A program made the position numbers and the translations under genes. A stretch of 64,000 bases of DNA from Aequorivita todarodis. Lineage in GTDB: Bacteria > Bacteroidota > Bacteroidia > Flavobacteriales > Flavobacteriaceae. Location of the stretch: contig NZ_JAQQTG010000051.1 of the NCBI RefSeq assembly GCF_028561335.1, positions 1 through 64,000 on the forward strand, given 5' to 3'. The notes beneath the pieces are model-generated. The model did no database searches, was not told the DNA's origin, and saw nothing but the letters and a program-made list of their open reading frames with translations. Position 1 is the stretch's first letter; every line of letters starts with the position of its first letter. Positions 17,556 through 24,879 of the stretch are shown here, piece after piece.

Positions 17556-18619
17556 TATTCTTCTTTATATATTTTAATAATTAATTCCCCTTCGGAATTC
17601 ATCGTGGCGCGATACATGCCCGCAGTGTTGAATTCCATCGCTACATTTCCATCCTTATCAATTGCAACAATGCCACCATCGCCACCAAGGGCTGGGACTT
17701 TTTTCTGGATAACTTCGGAAGCGGCTTCCTGCAAAGTCATTCCTTTATATTCCATCAAGGCAGAAATATCATAGGCAACAACAGAGCGAATGAAATACTC
17801 GCCCCAACCCGTTGATGAAACGGCGCAAGTTGCATTGTTAGCATAGGTTCCAGCGCCAATAATTGGTGCATCGCCAATACGGTTCCAGCGTTTGTTGGTC
17901 ATTCCGCCCGTTGAAGTTCCAGCGGCAAGGTTTCCGTGTTTGTCCAAGGCTGCACAACCCACGGTCCCGAATTTTGAGCTTTTTATATAAGAATCTTCAA
18001 AGGAAATCTTCTTTTCGTTTTGGGCTTTTTCTCTTTCCAAAACCCGTTGTAAAGACTCGTATCTATTTTGGGTGTAGAAATAAGAAGTATCCATCATTTT
18101 ATAGCCCAAACCTTTTGCAAATTCTTGCGCGCCGGCGCCATACAGCATTACGTGTTCGCTTTTTTGCATTACATCCCGCGCTAAATCGATTGGGTTTTTG
18201 ATGTGCTTCACGCCCGCTACTGCCCCAGCATTCAGCGTAGCGCCGTCCATTATGGATGCATCAAGCTCGTTGGAGCCTTCGTGCGTAAAAACGGCACCTT
18301 TCCCCGCGTTGAATAAGGGCGAATCTTCCATTATATTAATGGTATGCGTAACGGCATCCAAAGAGCTGCCACCATTTTTCAAAATTTCATAGCCTACGGA
18401 AATTGCTTCTTTCAGCTTAGCCTTATAGGCTGCTTCCAAGGAATCGCTCATATTTTCCTTCAAAATAGTTCCGGCGCCTCCGTGGATGACAATTCCAAAG
18501 TTTTCTTCCTTTTGAGTTGCATTTTCTGAAATCTTTTCCCTCTCAGAAGTAGATTTTTCTTCGTTTTTACATCCGAAAAGAAGAAAAATGGCAACGAAAT
18601 ATGTTAAAATTTTAACCAT
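17555..18619 (-). CDS. Isoaspartyl peptidase / L-asparaginase, Ntn-hydrolase lipoprotein
   Basis: 354 residues. Lipobox FLLFGCKN, then the plant-type asparaginase fold: IVIHGGAGT near the start, NAGKGAVFT, and the autocleavage site FGTVGCAALD, where the threonine becomes the nucleophile (near residue 215), followed by GTSTGGMTNKRWNRIGDAPIIGAGTYA. It removes beta-aspartyl residues from isoaspartyl dipeptides and may hydrolyse asparagine. The lipoprotein signal puts it in the periplasm. Confidence 0.93.
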   Translation of the reverse strand: MVKILTYFVAIFLLFGCKNEEKSTSEREKISENATQKEENFGIVIHGGAGTILKENMSDSLEAAYKAKLKEAISVGYEILKNGGSSLDAVTHTINIMEDSPLFNAGKGAVFTHEGSNELDASIMDGATLNAGAVAGVKHIKNPIDLARDVMQKSEHVMLYGAGAQEFAKGLGYKMMDTSYFYTQNRYESLQRVLEREKAQNEKKISFEDSYIKSSKFGTVGCAALDKHGNLAAGTSTGGMTNKRWNRIGDAPIIGAGTYANNATCAVSSTGWGEYFIRSVVAYDISALMEYKGMTLQEAASEVIQKKVPALGGDGGIVAIDKDGNVAMEFNTAGMYRATMNSEGELIIKIYKEE

Positions 18620-18722
18620 ACCGATAATTTTAAAGTCCTCCTAAATATACGTGAAATATACTGTTTACGGTACATTGCACAATTTTAATTGCTTCCAAAT
18701 TTCAAAATATATACCATTTATC

Positions 18723-18754
18723 CGATAAAGTGCGCAATTTATTCGTTAAAGTGC
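18723..18754. repeat. Phased direct repeat in the divergent asparaginase/CAP promoter region
   Basis: CGATAAAGTGC and CGTTAAAGTGC start 21 bases apart (18723 and 18744), about two helical turns, just upstream of the CAP-gene -7 element. Could be a pair of regulator half-sites; no regulator is known. Confidence 0.35.
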
Positions 18755-18774
18755 TTTTTTTAAATATTTTTTAA

Positions 18775-18782
18775 TATATTTG
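18775..18782 (+). promoter_or_regulatory. -7 element for the CAP-domain gene
   Basis: TATATTTG fits the flavobacterial -7 consensus TAnnTTTG, 38 bases before the CAP ATG. No clear -33 TTG at the expected distance. Confidence 0.45.
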
Positions 18783-18820
18783 AATCGACATCAAGCCCCA
18801 AATCTGGTGTCCCCCAAATT

Positions 18821-19330
18821 ATGCACCTACTAAAAAGCAACCTACTTGCAATGGCATTGCTATGCCTAGTAATTACCTCGTGTTCAAAAGAGGATTCTGT
18901 TGAAGTTGAAGCCGCCAAGTACGACATCGATTTGGCTTTGGCCCAAAGAAACGACAGCCAAATGTCTTCTGAAATTTTAAGCCTGGTTAATGACCATCGC
19001 GCGTCATTGGGCCTTTCCGCACTCAAAATGGATACCCAGTATGCCTCCGCCTTTGCCGTGGACCACACCGAGTATATGATTGAAAAGGAGCAGATAAACC
19101 ACGATAATTTTGGCTATCGTTCCGAAGGAATAAAATATCACGATAACGCCGAAGTAGTAGGCGAAAACGTTGCCTATGGCTATGAAACCGCCGAGGCCGT
19201 TGTAAATGCTTGGCTGAACAGCCCCGGACACAAAGCCATTATTGAAGGAAATTACACCCACACTGGATTTGGTGTAATGAAATGCGCCAAAGGCCGAAGC
19301 TATTTCACACAACTCTTTTATAGAAAGTAA
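18821..19330 (+). CDS. CAP (SCP/PR1) domain lipoprotein
   Basis: 169 residues, lipobox CLVITSCSK, then a complete CAP domain: ILSLVNDHRASLGLSALKMD, the metal/active-site His in YASAFAVDHTEYM, GENVAYG, and NAWLNSPGHKAIIEGNYTHTGFGV. Bacterial CAP proteins are exported and poorly understood; some bind lipids or peptides. A monocistronic gene divergent from the asparaginase. Confidence 0.92.
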   Translation: MHLLKSNLLAMALLCLVITSCSKEDSVEVEAAKYDIDLALAQRNDSQMSSEILSLVNDHRASLGLSALKMDTQYASAFAVDHTEYMIEKEQINHDNFGYRSEGIKYHDNAEVVGENVAYGYETAEAVVNAWLNSPGHKAIIEGNYTHTGFGVMKCAKGRSYFTQLFYRK

Positions 19331-19394
19331 CCTCACATCCCTTTTCTATTAGTCTAAATTGCCGTATTTTTACGTAACAGTTAAAAATACGGCA

Positions 19395-19931
19395 ATGGCT
19401 ATTAAAAAACCTTTCAACCTCAATAAATGGATTGAGGAAAATCGCGACCTGCTGAAACCACCAGTGGGCAATAAGAATTTATATGTTGAATCTGACGATT
19501 ATATCGTAATGATAGTTGCCGGTCCCAATGCCCGAAAGGACTATCACTACAACGAAACCGAGGAACTTTTTTATCAACTTGAGGGAAATATTCAGATTGC
19601 AATCCAGGAAGATGGCGAGAAAAAAGTGATGGAACTAGGCCCTGGCGATATGTATCTGCATCCCGCAAAGGTGCCGCATTCTCCCGGTAGGAGTGCTGGT
19701 TCAATAGGCTTGGTTATTGAAAGAAAACGAACCGACCTTGAGGGAAAAGACGGCCTGCTTTGGTTTTGCGACAATTGCAACAACAAATTATATGAAGTTT
19801 ACTTCCCGCTAAGCGATATTGAAACCGATTTTCTAAAACACTTCAAACATTTCTACGGAAGCAAAGACCTGCGAACTTGTAACAAATGCGGAACGGTGAT
19901 GGAAGCCGATCCACGGTTTACGGCCCCCTAA
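19395..19931 (+). CDS. nbaC: 3-hydroxyanthranilate 3,4-dioxygenase
   Basis: Opens the ring of 3-hydroxyanthranilate in the kynurenine pathway to NAD or to tryptophan degradation. 178 residues from the ATG at 19395 (MAIKKPFNLNKWIEEN); an in-frame ATG 36 bases upstream is less likely. Cupin with iron ligands in YHYNETEELFYQLEG and HPAKVPHSPGR, and the C-terminal rubredoxin-like site CDNC ... CNKC of bacterial enzymes. The last codons (ACG GCC CCC TAA) and stop are formed by a palindromic repeat that runs on for 17 bases past the stop. Confidence 0.94.
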   Translation: MAIKKPFNLNKWIEENRDLLKPPVGNKNLYVESDDYIVMIVAGPNARKDYHYNETEELFYQLEGNIQIAIQEDGEKKVMELGPGDMYLHPAKVPHSPGRSAGSIGLVIERKRTDLEGKDGLLWFCDNCNNKLYEVYFPLSDIETDFLKHFKHFYGSKDLRTCNKCGTVMEADPRFTAP

Positions 19932-19948
19932 CCCCCAAAAGGGGGAAA
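19923..19948. repeat. CCCCCTAACCCCC...GGGGG repeat containing the dioxygenase stop codon
   Basis: Variant with an AAAA loop between CCCCC and GGGGG. The TAA of its CCCCCTAACCCCC part is the stop codon of the 3-hydroxyanthranilate dioxygenase gene. Confidence 0.8.
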
Positions 19949-20020
19949 CGAACTCCGATTCCCTTAAAAGATAATCCTTAATCTTGAGGATATTCATTTT
20001 CCTTTCTTCAGCGCATTGTG

Positions 20021-20028
20021 TACCTTTG
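20021..20028 (+). promoter_or_regulatory. -7 element for the aldehyde dehydrogenase gene
   Basis: TACCTTTG matches TAnnTTTG. A start of transcription near 20034 gives a leader of about 130 bases that contains a palindromic repeat (20132-20151). Confidence 0.5.
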
Positions 20029-20131
20029 CAACATTCCCGCGGAGGCGGGAATCTTTATAAAATTAATAAAAAAATCCGTCTAAGTCTATCCCAAGTGGAA
20101 AACCGAAAGACGGAGATAAAACAATCATTGG

Positions 20132-20151
20132 ATTCCCCCTTTCGGGGGAAT
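20132..20151. repeat. Palindromic repeat in the aldehyde dehydrogenase leader
   Basis: ATTCCCCC TTTC GGGGGAAT hairpin, a shorter member of the GAAGGGGG family, 15 bases before the ATG at 20167. It could fold in the mRNA leader and affect initiation. Confidence 0.65.
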
Positions 20152-20166
20152 AAAAAACAACTATAT

Positions 20167-21726
20167 ATGCAAGCAACAACCACTAGCTTCGGTATCGAGG
20201 AAGCATTGGAACAATTAGGAATTAAGGACGTAAACCAAGGAACTTCCACTGGAAATGAATGGTTTTCAAACGGGGAGGAAATTTCATCTTTTTCACCCGT
20301 TGACGGCCAACTCATCGCAAAAGTGAGCACCACTTCCAAAGAAGATTACGAAAAAGTAATGCAAAGCGCCACTTCAGCATTTAAAGACTGGCGATTGAAA
20401 CCCGCTCCACAACGTGGCGAAATCGTGCGCCAATTTGGTGAAGAGTTGAGAAGACTGAAAGAGCCGCTCGGAAAATTGGTTTCCTATGAAATGGGAAAAA
20501 GCTATCAGGAAGGGCTTGGCGAAGTACAGGAAATGATTGACATCTGCGATTTTGCAGTCGGTCTTTCCCGTCAGCTTCACGGCTTGACGATGCACAGTGA
20601 ACGTCCCGGTCACAGAATGTACGAGCAATATCATCCGCTTGGCGTTGTGGGGATTATTTCAGCATTTAACTTTCCCGTAGCCGTTTGGGCTTGGAACACA
20701 GCATTGGCGTGGATTTGCGGCGATGTTTGCGTTTGGAAGCCTTCGGAAAAAACACCGCTTTGTGGAATAGCTTGCCAAAAAATAGCTGCAAAAGTTTTTG
20801 CAGACAACAATTTGCCGGAAGGGATTTCTTGCCTAATCAACGGCAATTATAAAGTTGGCGAAATGATGACCAACGATAAGCGCGTGCCTTTGGTTTCAGC
20901 TACCGGTTCCATTAGAATGGGGAAAATTGTTGCGCAGGCTGTTGCTGCCCGTCTCGGAAAATCATTACTGGAACTTGGCGGAAACAACGCAATTATCGTG
21001 ACTCCGGATGCAGATATAAAAATGACCGTTATCGGCGCTGTGTTTGGCGCTGTGGGAACTGCGGGACAACGTTGCACCTCAACCCGAAGATTGATTATTC
21101 ACGAAAGCATTTATGATAAAGTGAAGGATGCGGTGGTTGATGCCTATAAGCAACTTCGCATCGGGAATCCGTTGGACGAAAAGAACCACGTTGGGCCACT
21201 TATCGACAAAGATGCCGTGAAAATGTACAACCAAGCACTTGAAAAAGTTGTGGAAGAAGGTGGAAACATTATTGTTGAAGGCGGCGTTTTGGAAGGCGAA
21301 GGCTACGAAAGCGGATGCTACGTAAAACCAGCCATTGCCGAAGCCGAAAACAGCTTTGAAATCGTGCAGCACGAAACCTTTGCCCCCGTATTGTATTTAA
21401 TGAAATACAGCGGCGATGTTGAAAACGCCATCGAACTTCAAAATGGTGTTGTGCAAGGACTTTCCTCCGCAATTATGACCAACAACCTTCGCGAGGCGGA
21501 ACGTTTTCTTTCGCACGCAGGAAGCGATTGCGGGATAGCAAACGTAAACATCGGCACCAGCGGGGCCGAGATTGGCGGCGCCTTTGGTGGTGAAAAGGAA
21601 ACCGGCGGCGGCCGCGAAAGCGGAAGCGATGCCTGGAAAATCTATATGCGCAGGCAGACAAATACAATCAACTATACCACTGAGCTTCCTTTGGCGCAGG
21701 GAATTAAGTTTGAAATAGCCCCCTAA
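20167..21726 (+). CDS. Aldehyde dehydrogenase, ALDH7 type (probable aminoadipate semialdehyde dehydrogenase)
   Basis: 519 residues from the ATG at 20167; an upstream frame would add 61 residues of translated repeat and leader and is rejected. NAD-dependent ALDH fold: FNFPVAVWAWNTALAW, catalytic Glu in LLELGGNNAIIV and catalytic Cys in GTAGQRCTSTRRL. The N-terminus and the NWxSNGEE-like region resemble the antiquitin (ALDH7, piperideine-6-carboxylate dehydrogenase) group of lysine catabolism. It follows the 3-hydroxyanthranilate dioxygenase gene, so a role in aminomuconate semialdehyde oxidation is an alternative. The protein ends ...IAP, with proline and stop encoded by a palindromic repeat. 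Confidence 0.92.
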   Translation: MQATTTSFGIEEALEQLGIKDVNQGTSTGNEWFSNGEEISSFSPVDGQLIAKVSTTSKEDYEKVMQSATSAFKDWRLKPAPQRGEIVRQFGEELRRLKEPLGKLVSYEMGKSYQEGLGEVQEMIDICDFAVGLSRQLHGLTMHSERPGHRMYEQYHPLGVVGIISAFNFPVAVWAWNTALAWICGDVCVWKPSEKTPLCGIACQKIAAKVFADNNLPEGISCLINGNYKVGEMMTNDKRVPLVSATGSIRMGKIVAQAVAARLGKSLLELGGNNAIIVTPDADIKMTVIGAVFGAVGTAGQRCTSTRRLIIHESIYDKVKDAVVDAYKQLRIGNPLDEKNHVGPLIDKDAVKMYNQALEKVVEEGGNIIVEGGVLEGEGYESGCYVKPAIAEAENSFEIVQHETFAPVLYLMKYSGDVENAIELQNGVVQGLSSAIMTNNLREAERFLSHAGSDCGIANVNIGTSGAEIGGAFGGEKETGGGRESGSDAWKIYMRRQTNTINYTTELPLAQGIKFEIAP

Positions 21727-21743
21727 CCCCCGAAGGGGGAATT
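21718..21743. repeat. CCCCCTAACCCCCGAAGGGG repeat containing the ALDH stop codon
   Basis: Canonical copy of the family. Its internal TAA (21724-21726) terminates the aldehyde dehydrogenase. Confidence 0.85.
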
Positions 21744-21767
21744 CCTACTGTTATAAATAAAAATAAT

Positions 21768-21806
21768 AAACCTCACAGGTCTTTGAGACCTGTGAGGTTT
21801 TTTCTT
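21768..21806. terminator. Strong intrinsic terminator after the ALDH gene
   Basis: Perfect 15-bp stem (21768-21782 with 21786-21800; core CCTCACAGGTC) and a 3-base loop, preceded by an A-rich and followed by a T-rich run. It lies between the convergent ALDH and desaturase genes and should work both ways. The CTCACAGGTC/GACCTGTGAG core also looks like a dispersed repeat related to 24756-24846. Confidence 0.85.
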
Positions 21807-21816
21807 GAGTTACAAT

Positions 21817-21872
21817 CTCCTCCCCTTCGGGGAGGTCGGGAGGGGCCTTTCCCCCTTCGGGGGCTAGGGGGC
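21817..21872. repeat. Tandem pair of GC-rich palindromic repeats abutting the desaturase stop
   Basis: A CTCCCCTTCGGGGAGGTCGG-type unit (21817-21847) followed by CCCCCTTCGGGGGCTAGGGG (21848-21872). The minus-strand desaturase stop TAA (21873-21875) touches the second unit directly. Confidence 0.8.
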
Positions 21873-22862
21873 TTACAACACCCCATTTGGCTCAACCCAT
21901 TTAAAACGGTTGGCATCCTGCGGAATTTTTATACGTTCGGCAATACGAAGCATTCGCGAAGGTAATTTCAAAAGATAATCCCGTGCCTTTTCAGCTTCAT
22001 CGGTCAAGCCACTGATTTTTGAAATTTCCCAATGGGCATTTAATTTTTCAAGAATATCAATATAATCAAATGTGGTATAAACGCCCAAACGCTGTGCCGC
22101 GTTGCTGAAATCGTCAAATGCTGAAGCCATTTTTCCGCCGCTTTGGCGAAGGTTTTGGGCCGGCATAATGATTTTTTTCTGCATCATATCCTGAAAGGCA
22201 ATCATCATTTCGCTGGCGTCGTATTCAAAAATAGTCTTTACAAATTCGCGATATGCTAAGTGGTGGCGCATTTCATCGCCTGCAATAATATTGCACATTT
22301 TCGCGAGCATTTTATTGCCCTTTTTCTTTGCAATCTTTCCAACACGGTTGTGTGAAACATTCGTTGCCAATTCCTGAAAACTCGTATAAACAAAATTTCG
22401 GTAAGGGTCGCGACCAGTACCAACTTCAAAACCGTCGTTGATTAAATGTTGCGTGGTTTTTTCAACTTCCTTCATATTTACCCTTCCGGATAAATAGAGG
22501 TATTTGTTCAAGGTATCACCGTGGCGGTTCTCTTCTCCCGTCCAATGGCGGATCCATTTGCTCCAGCCGTTTCGGCCGTGCTGGTCCACGCCTTCCATAT
22601 CCATCAACCAACTTTCGTAGGTTGGCAGGGCTTCCTCCGTAACCATATCGCCCACCAAAACAATCCAAAAATCATAGCCCAATTCTTTGGCCTCTTCGCG
22701 GATTTGGATAACCTCATCCATATAATTTTCCTTTTGAAAATTGGGCAATAGATCAGTGGGTTGCCAAATTTCATCAACGGGAATCAAATATTGGTCAATA
22801 TAACTGTCGATTTTCTTTTCAACAGTCTGCATTACTTCCAAACGGATATTTTTAAGCGCCAT
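21873..22862 (-). CDS. Acyl-[acyl-carrier-protein] desaturase, soluble diiron type
   Basis: Introduces a double bond into acyl-ACP and so controls membrane fluidity. 329 residues of ferritin-like helices. The two diiron-ligand motifs are WTGEENRHGDTLNKYL and AGDEMRHHLAYREF. Plant stearoyl-ACP desaturase family; needs reduced ferredoxin. ATG at 22862 with a -7 element TATCTTTG 22 bases upstream, so a short leader. Confidence 0.94.
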   Translation of the reverse strand: MALKNIRLEVMQTVEKKIDSYIDQYLIPVDEIWQPTDLLPNFQKENYMDEVIQIREEAKELGYDFWIVLVGDMVTEEALPTYESWLMDMEGVDQHGRNGWSKWIRHWTGEENRHGDTLNKYLYLSGRVNMKEVEKTTQHLINDGFEVGTGRDPYRNFVYTSFQELATNVSHNRVGKIAKKKGNKMLAKMCNIIAGDEMRHHLAYREFVKTIFEYDASEMMIAFQDMMQKKIIMPAQNLRQSGGKMASAFDDFSNAAQRLGVYTTFDYIDILEKLNAHWEISKISGLTDEAEKARDYLLKLPSRMLRIAERIKIPQDANRFKWVEPNGVL

Positions 22863-22883
22863 GGTGTTATTTTAGAGGAATTA

Positions 22884-22891
22884 CAAAGATA
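22884..22891 (-). promoter_or_regulatory. -7 element for the desaturase gene
   Basis: TATCTTTG on the minus strand, consensus TAnnTTTG. Confidence 0.5.
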
Positions 22892-22925
22892 GCAAGTGAA
22901 AGATGGAATTTGTAATAAAGAAGTC

Positions 22926-23651
22926 TTAATTCCTGCCTTTTTCTTCGGGATATAATTTATAAGCAGGCTCGCTCTGCCAAATTTCCTTCGAATCCACATC
23001 GAGCATCGAAATTTTTCCTTTGAAAGCCGCGCCCGTATCCACATTCCAAACATTGGCGAAATTTGCGGGTTTGTCAAACCCAACACGGGTTACAGGTGTA
23101 TGGCCGATATAAATTTCTTTAAAAAGTTTCAGCCGTTTTGGGTATCTATCGTCTTCTTCGGAAATGGAGGAATCCATCGCGCAGACCATTTCCCAAAGGG
23201 TCCGGTCCCAATAGACCATATTTGGGTAATACTCACTTTGCGGCCCATGCTGATTGGTAAAACCCGCATGCAGAAAAAGGCGGTTTTGAGAATCTATGTG
23301 ATAATTCACCAAATTTTCAAAAAATTGAAGATGCTTTTTCTTTTCCTCTTCGGAAATTTTCGAATAGCTTTCCACGCTACTCTCCCCGCCCTGACTGAGC
23401 CACATCGGGTTTCTTTCACCGAATTTTAAATATTTATAAAGCAATTCGTCGTGATTTCCGCGGATGAAGATGCAATCATTTTTTTTTGAAAAATCAATCA
23501 AATAGGAAACCACTTCGGTCGATTCACTCCAGCCATCCACGTAATCGCCCACAAAAATATATTGTGTGCCTTTCGGAAGATTTACCATTTCCAATAATTG
23601 CTTTAACGCCCTAAACCCTCCGTGAATATCGCCGATTACAACTGTTCTCAT
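22926..23651 (-). CDS. PPP-family serine/threonine phosphatase (metallophosphoesterase)
   Basis: 241 residues from the ATG at 23651 (MRTVVIGDIHGGFRALKQLL), which overlaps the stop of the zinc-ribbon gene as ATGA. Metal-site motifs GDIHGG, GDYVDGWSES and RGNHDELL, plus the later histidines in FLHAGF and IGHTPV, are all present, so it should be an active two-metal phosphatase. Substrate unknown; relatives include bis(5'-nucleosyl)-tetraphosphatase and protein phosphatases. The tight overlap suggests it acts with the zinc-ribbon/SPFH module. Confidence 0.9.
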   Translation of the reverse strand: MRTVVIGDIHGGFRALKQLLEMVNLPKGTQYIFVGDYVDGWSESTEVVSYLIDFSKKNDCIFIRGNHDELLYKYLKFGERNPMWLSQGGESSVESYSKISEEEKKKHLQFFENLVNYHIDSQNRLFLHAGFTNQHGPQSEYYPNMVYWDRTLWEMVCAMDSSISEEDDRYPKRLKLFKEIYIGHTPVTRVGFDKPANFANVWNVDTGAAFKGKISMLDVDSKEIWQSEPAYKLYPEEKGRN

Positions 23652-24739
23652 TTTGAAGAAAATAAGTAAATAATTACAATTGCCAAAATAATGGTAAACA
23701 CCAAAAAGAATATTTTCCAAAAGGAATAAGGTCTCTCTCCAGAAATTACGCCACTTTGTCCGTTCACAAAAAAGTTGTAGCGTTTTCCTTTAAACCTATA
23801 AGTGCTTATGTAAACCGGAAGCAAGATATGTTTGAAAGTTTCATCGGAAAGTTTCATATTTATTGACGAAACTTGCTGGGTGTCGCCACCAATATCGCGT
23901 CGTACCCAACTGTCTGCAATCTGTTCGGCTATTTTATTGCTTTCGTCGTGGCCTTCCAATAACGGAATCGTGTATTTTTCAGTAACGAAGCCAGATAGAT
24001 AACCGCTATCAAAAGGTTTTAACAATTGCAAATTCCACCGCGCTATTTTCTGCGGAATAACCCCCGTTTTTTGGCTGGAGGCTTTAATCAAAGTATCGTC
24101 AACAAATCCCGAAACGCTTCCCGAGGCAGGATACCAACGCGTTTTTCTTTCCTGTACGGTTCTCCTGTTTTTACCGCTTCCCACCGTTTTGGTTACGTAA
24201 TAATATTCGCCACGCTGGCCTGTATAATCTGCATAAAGTTGGGCGTCAAACGTCCAATACGGTGCATAGAGCCCTCGCGTTTTTTCGGGATCGAGGGCGG
24301 CTCTTTTTAGATTGTTTGGCGCAAACCAAAGTCCATCGACCCATTTTTTAAAAATTTGAAATGCTTTTTTTTGATCAATTTGAAATGGTAAAACCGCACC
24401 CGGAAGTATCCATTCTTCTTTATAGGCATCTTCAATAATCAAGGGCGAGCCGCAATAAATACAGGAAAGCGATTTGTAATTTTCTTCAATATGTTGGTTG
24501 GCACCGCAATTTTTACAGTGGAGCATCGTGATTTCCTCGCTGTGTTTTTGCGAGCCCATTTTTTCGAGGTAGGGTTTTAATTCCAATTCCTCAAAACCAT
24601 TTTCGGAAGGGGCAATCGTCTCGGTATGGCCGCAATAATCGCATTTCAGCTCAGTTGTTCCCGGCGCATAGGTAAGCTCTGCGCCACAGTTGACGCAGGA
24701 TTTTTTGAGTTCAGATTTTTTTGGTGAAATTTCTTCCAT
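23648..24739 (-). CDS. Double zinc-ribbon membrane protein (YdjG-like)
   Basis: 363 residues. Two TFIIB-type zinc ribbons at the N-terminus (CVNCGAEL...CDYCGH near residue 17 and CKNCGAN...CIYCGS near 75), a middle domain of unknown fold, and a single C-terminal membrane segment (IFFLVFTIILAIVIIYLF) that anchors it with the ribbons in the cytoplasm. Such proteins are often mislabelled as helicases because of the ribbons; there are no helicase motifs. Neighbouring an SPFH protein, it resembles the YdjG/YdjI pair of the Bacillus YdjFGHI phage-shock-like system. Confidence 0.82.
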   Translation of the reverse strand: MEEISPKKSELKKSCVNCGAELTYAPGTTELKCDYCGHTETIAPSENGFEELELKPYLEKMGSQKHSEEITMLHCKNCGANQHIEENYKSLSCIYCGSPLIIEDAYKEEWILPGAVLPFQIDQKKAFQIFKKWVDGLWFAPNNLKRAALDPEKTRGLYAPYWTFDAQLYADYTGQRGEYYYVTKTVGSGKNRRTVQERKTRWYPASGSVSGFVDDTLIKASSQKTGVIPQKIARWNLQLLKPFDSGYLSGFVTEKYTIPLLEGHDESNKIAEQIADSWVRRDIGGDTQQVSSINMKLSDETFKHILLPVYISTYRFKGKRYNFFVNGQSGVISGERPYSFWKIFFLVFTIILAIVIIYLFSSK

Positions 24740-24755
24740 TAAAGTTGAAGGTAAT

Positions 24756-24846
24756 TAGACCTACAAGGTGATGAAAACCTTGCAGGAAGGTTTTTCTCTT
24801 TAGACCTACAAGGCAGCCTCCTTCGTCGGCAAAACCTTGCAGATCA
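24756..24846. repeat. Two copies of an ACCTACAAGG...AAACCTTGCAG repeat
   Basis: Copies at 24756-24787 and 24801-24846; each is an imperfect inverted repeat. The first is followed by AAAACCT/AGGTTTT with a T run (24774-24797), which resembles a terminator. They separate the SPFH gene from the zinc-ribbon gene. Confidence 0.6.
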
Positions 24847-24847
24847 G

Positions 24848-24879
24848 CTTCCCTCCTCTGGAGGGACGGGAGGGAGGCC
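24848..24879. repeat. GGAGGGACGGGAGGGAGG-type repeat touching the SPFH stop
   Basis: Second copy of the repeat seen at 11406-11439, again directly at a CAA TAG gene end. Confidence 0.7.

Noticed and set aside
19984-20166. 61-residue N-terminal extension of the aldehyde dehydrogenase
   Set aside because: It would translate the promoter region and a palindromic repeat; the family N-terminus begins at the ATG at 20167.
23648-24739. Helicase or primosomal protein annotation for the zinc-ribbon protein
   Set aside because: Only zinc ribbons are shared; no Walker or helicase motifs are present and the protein ends in a membrane anchor.
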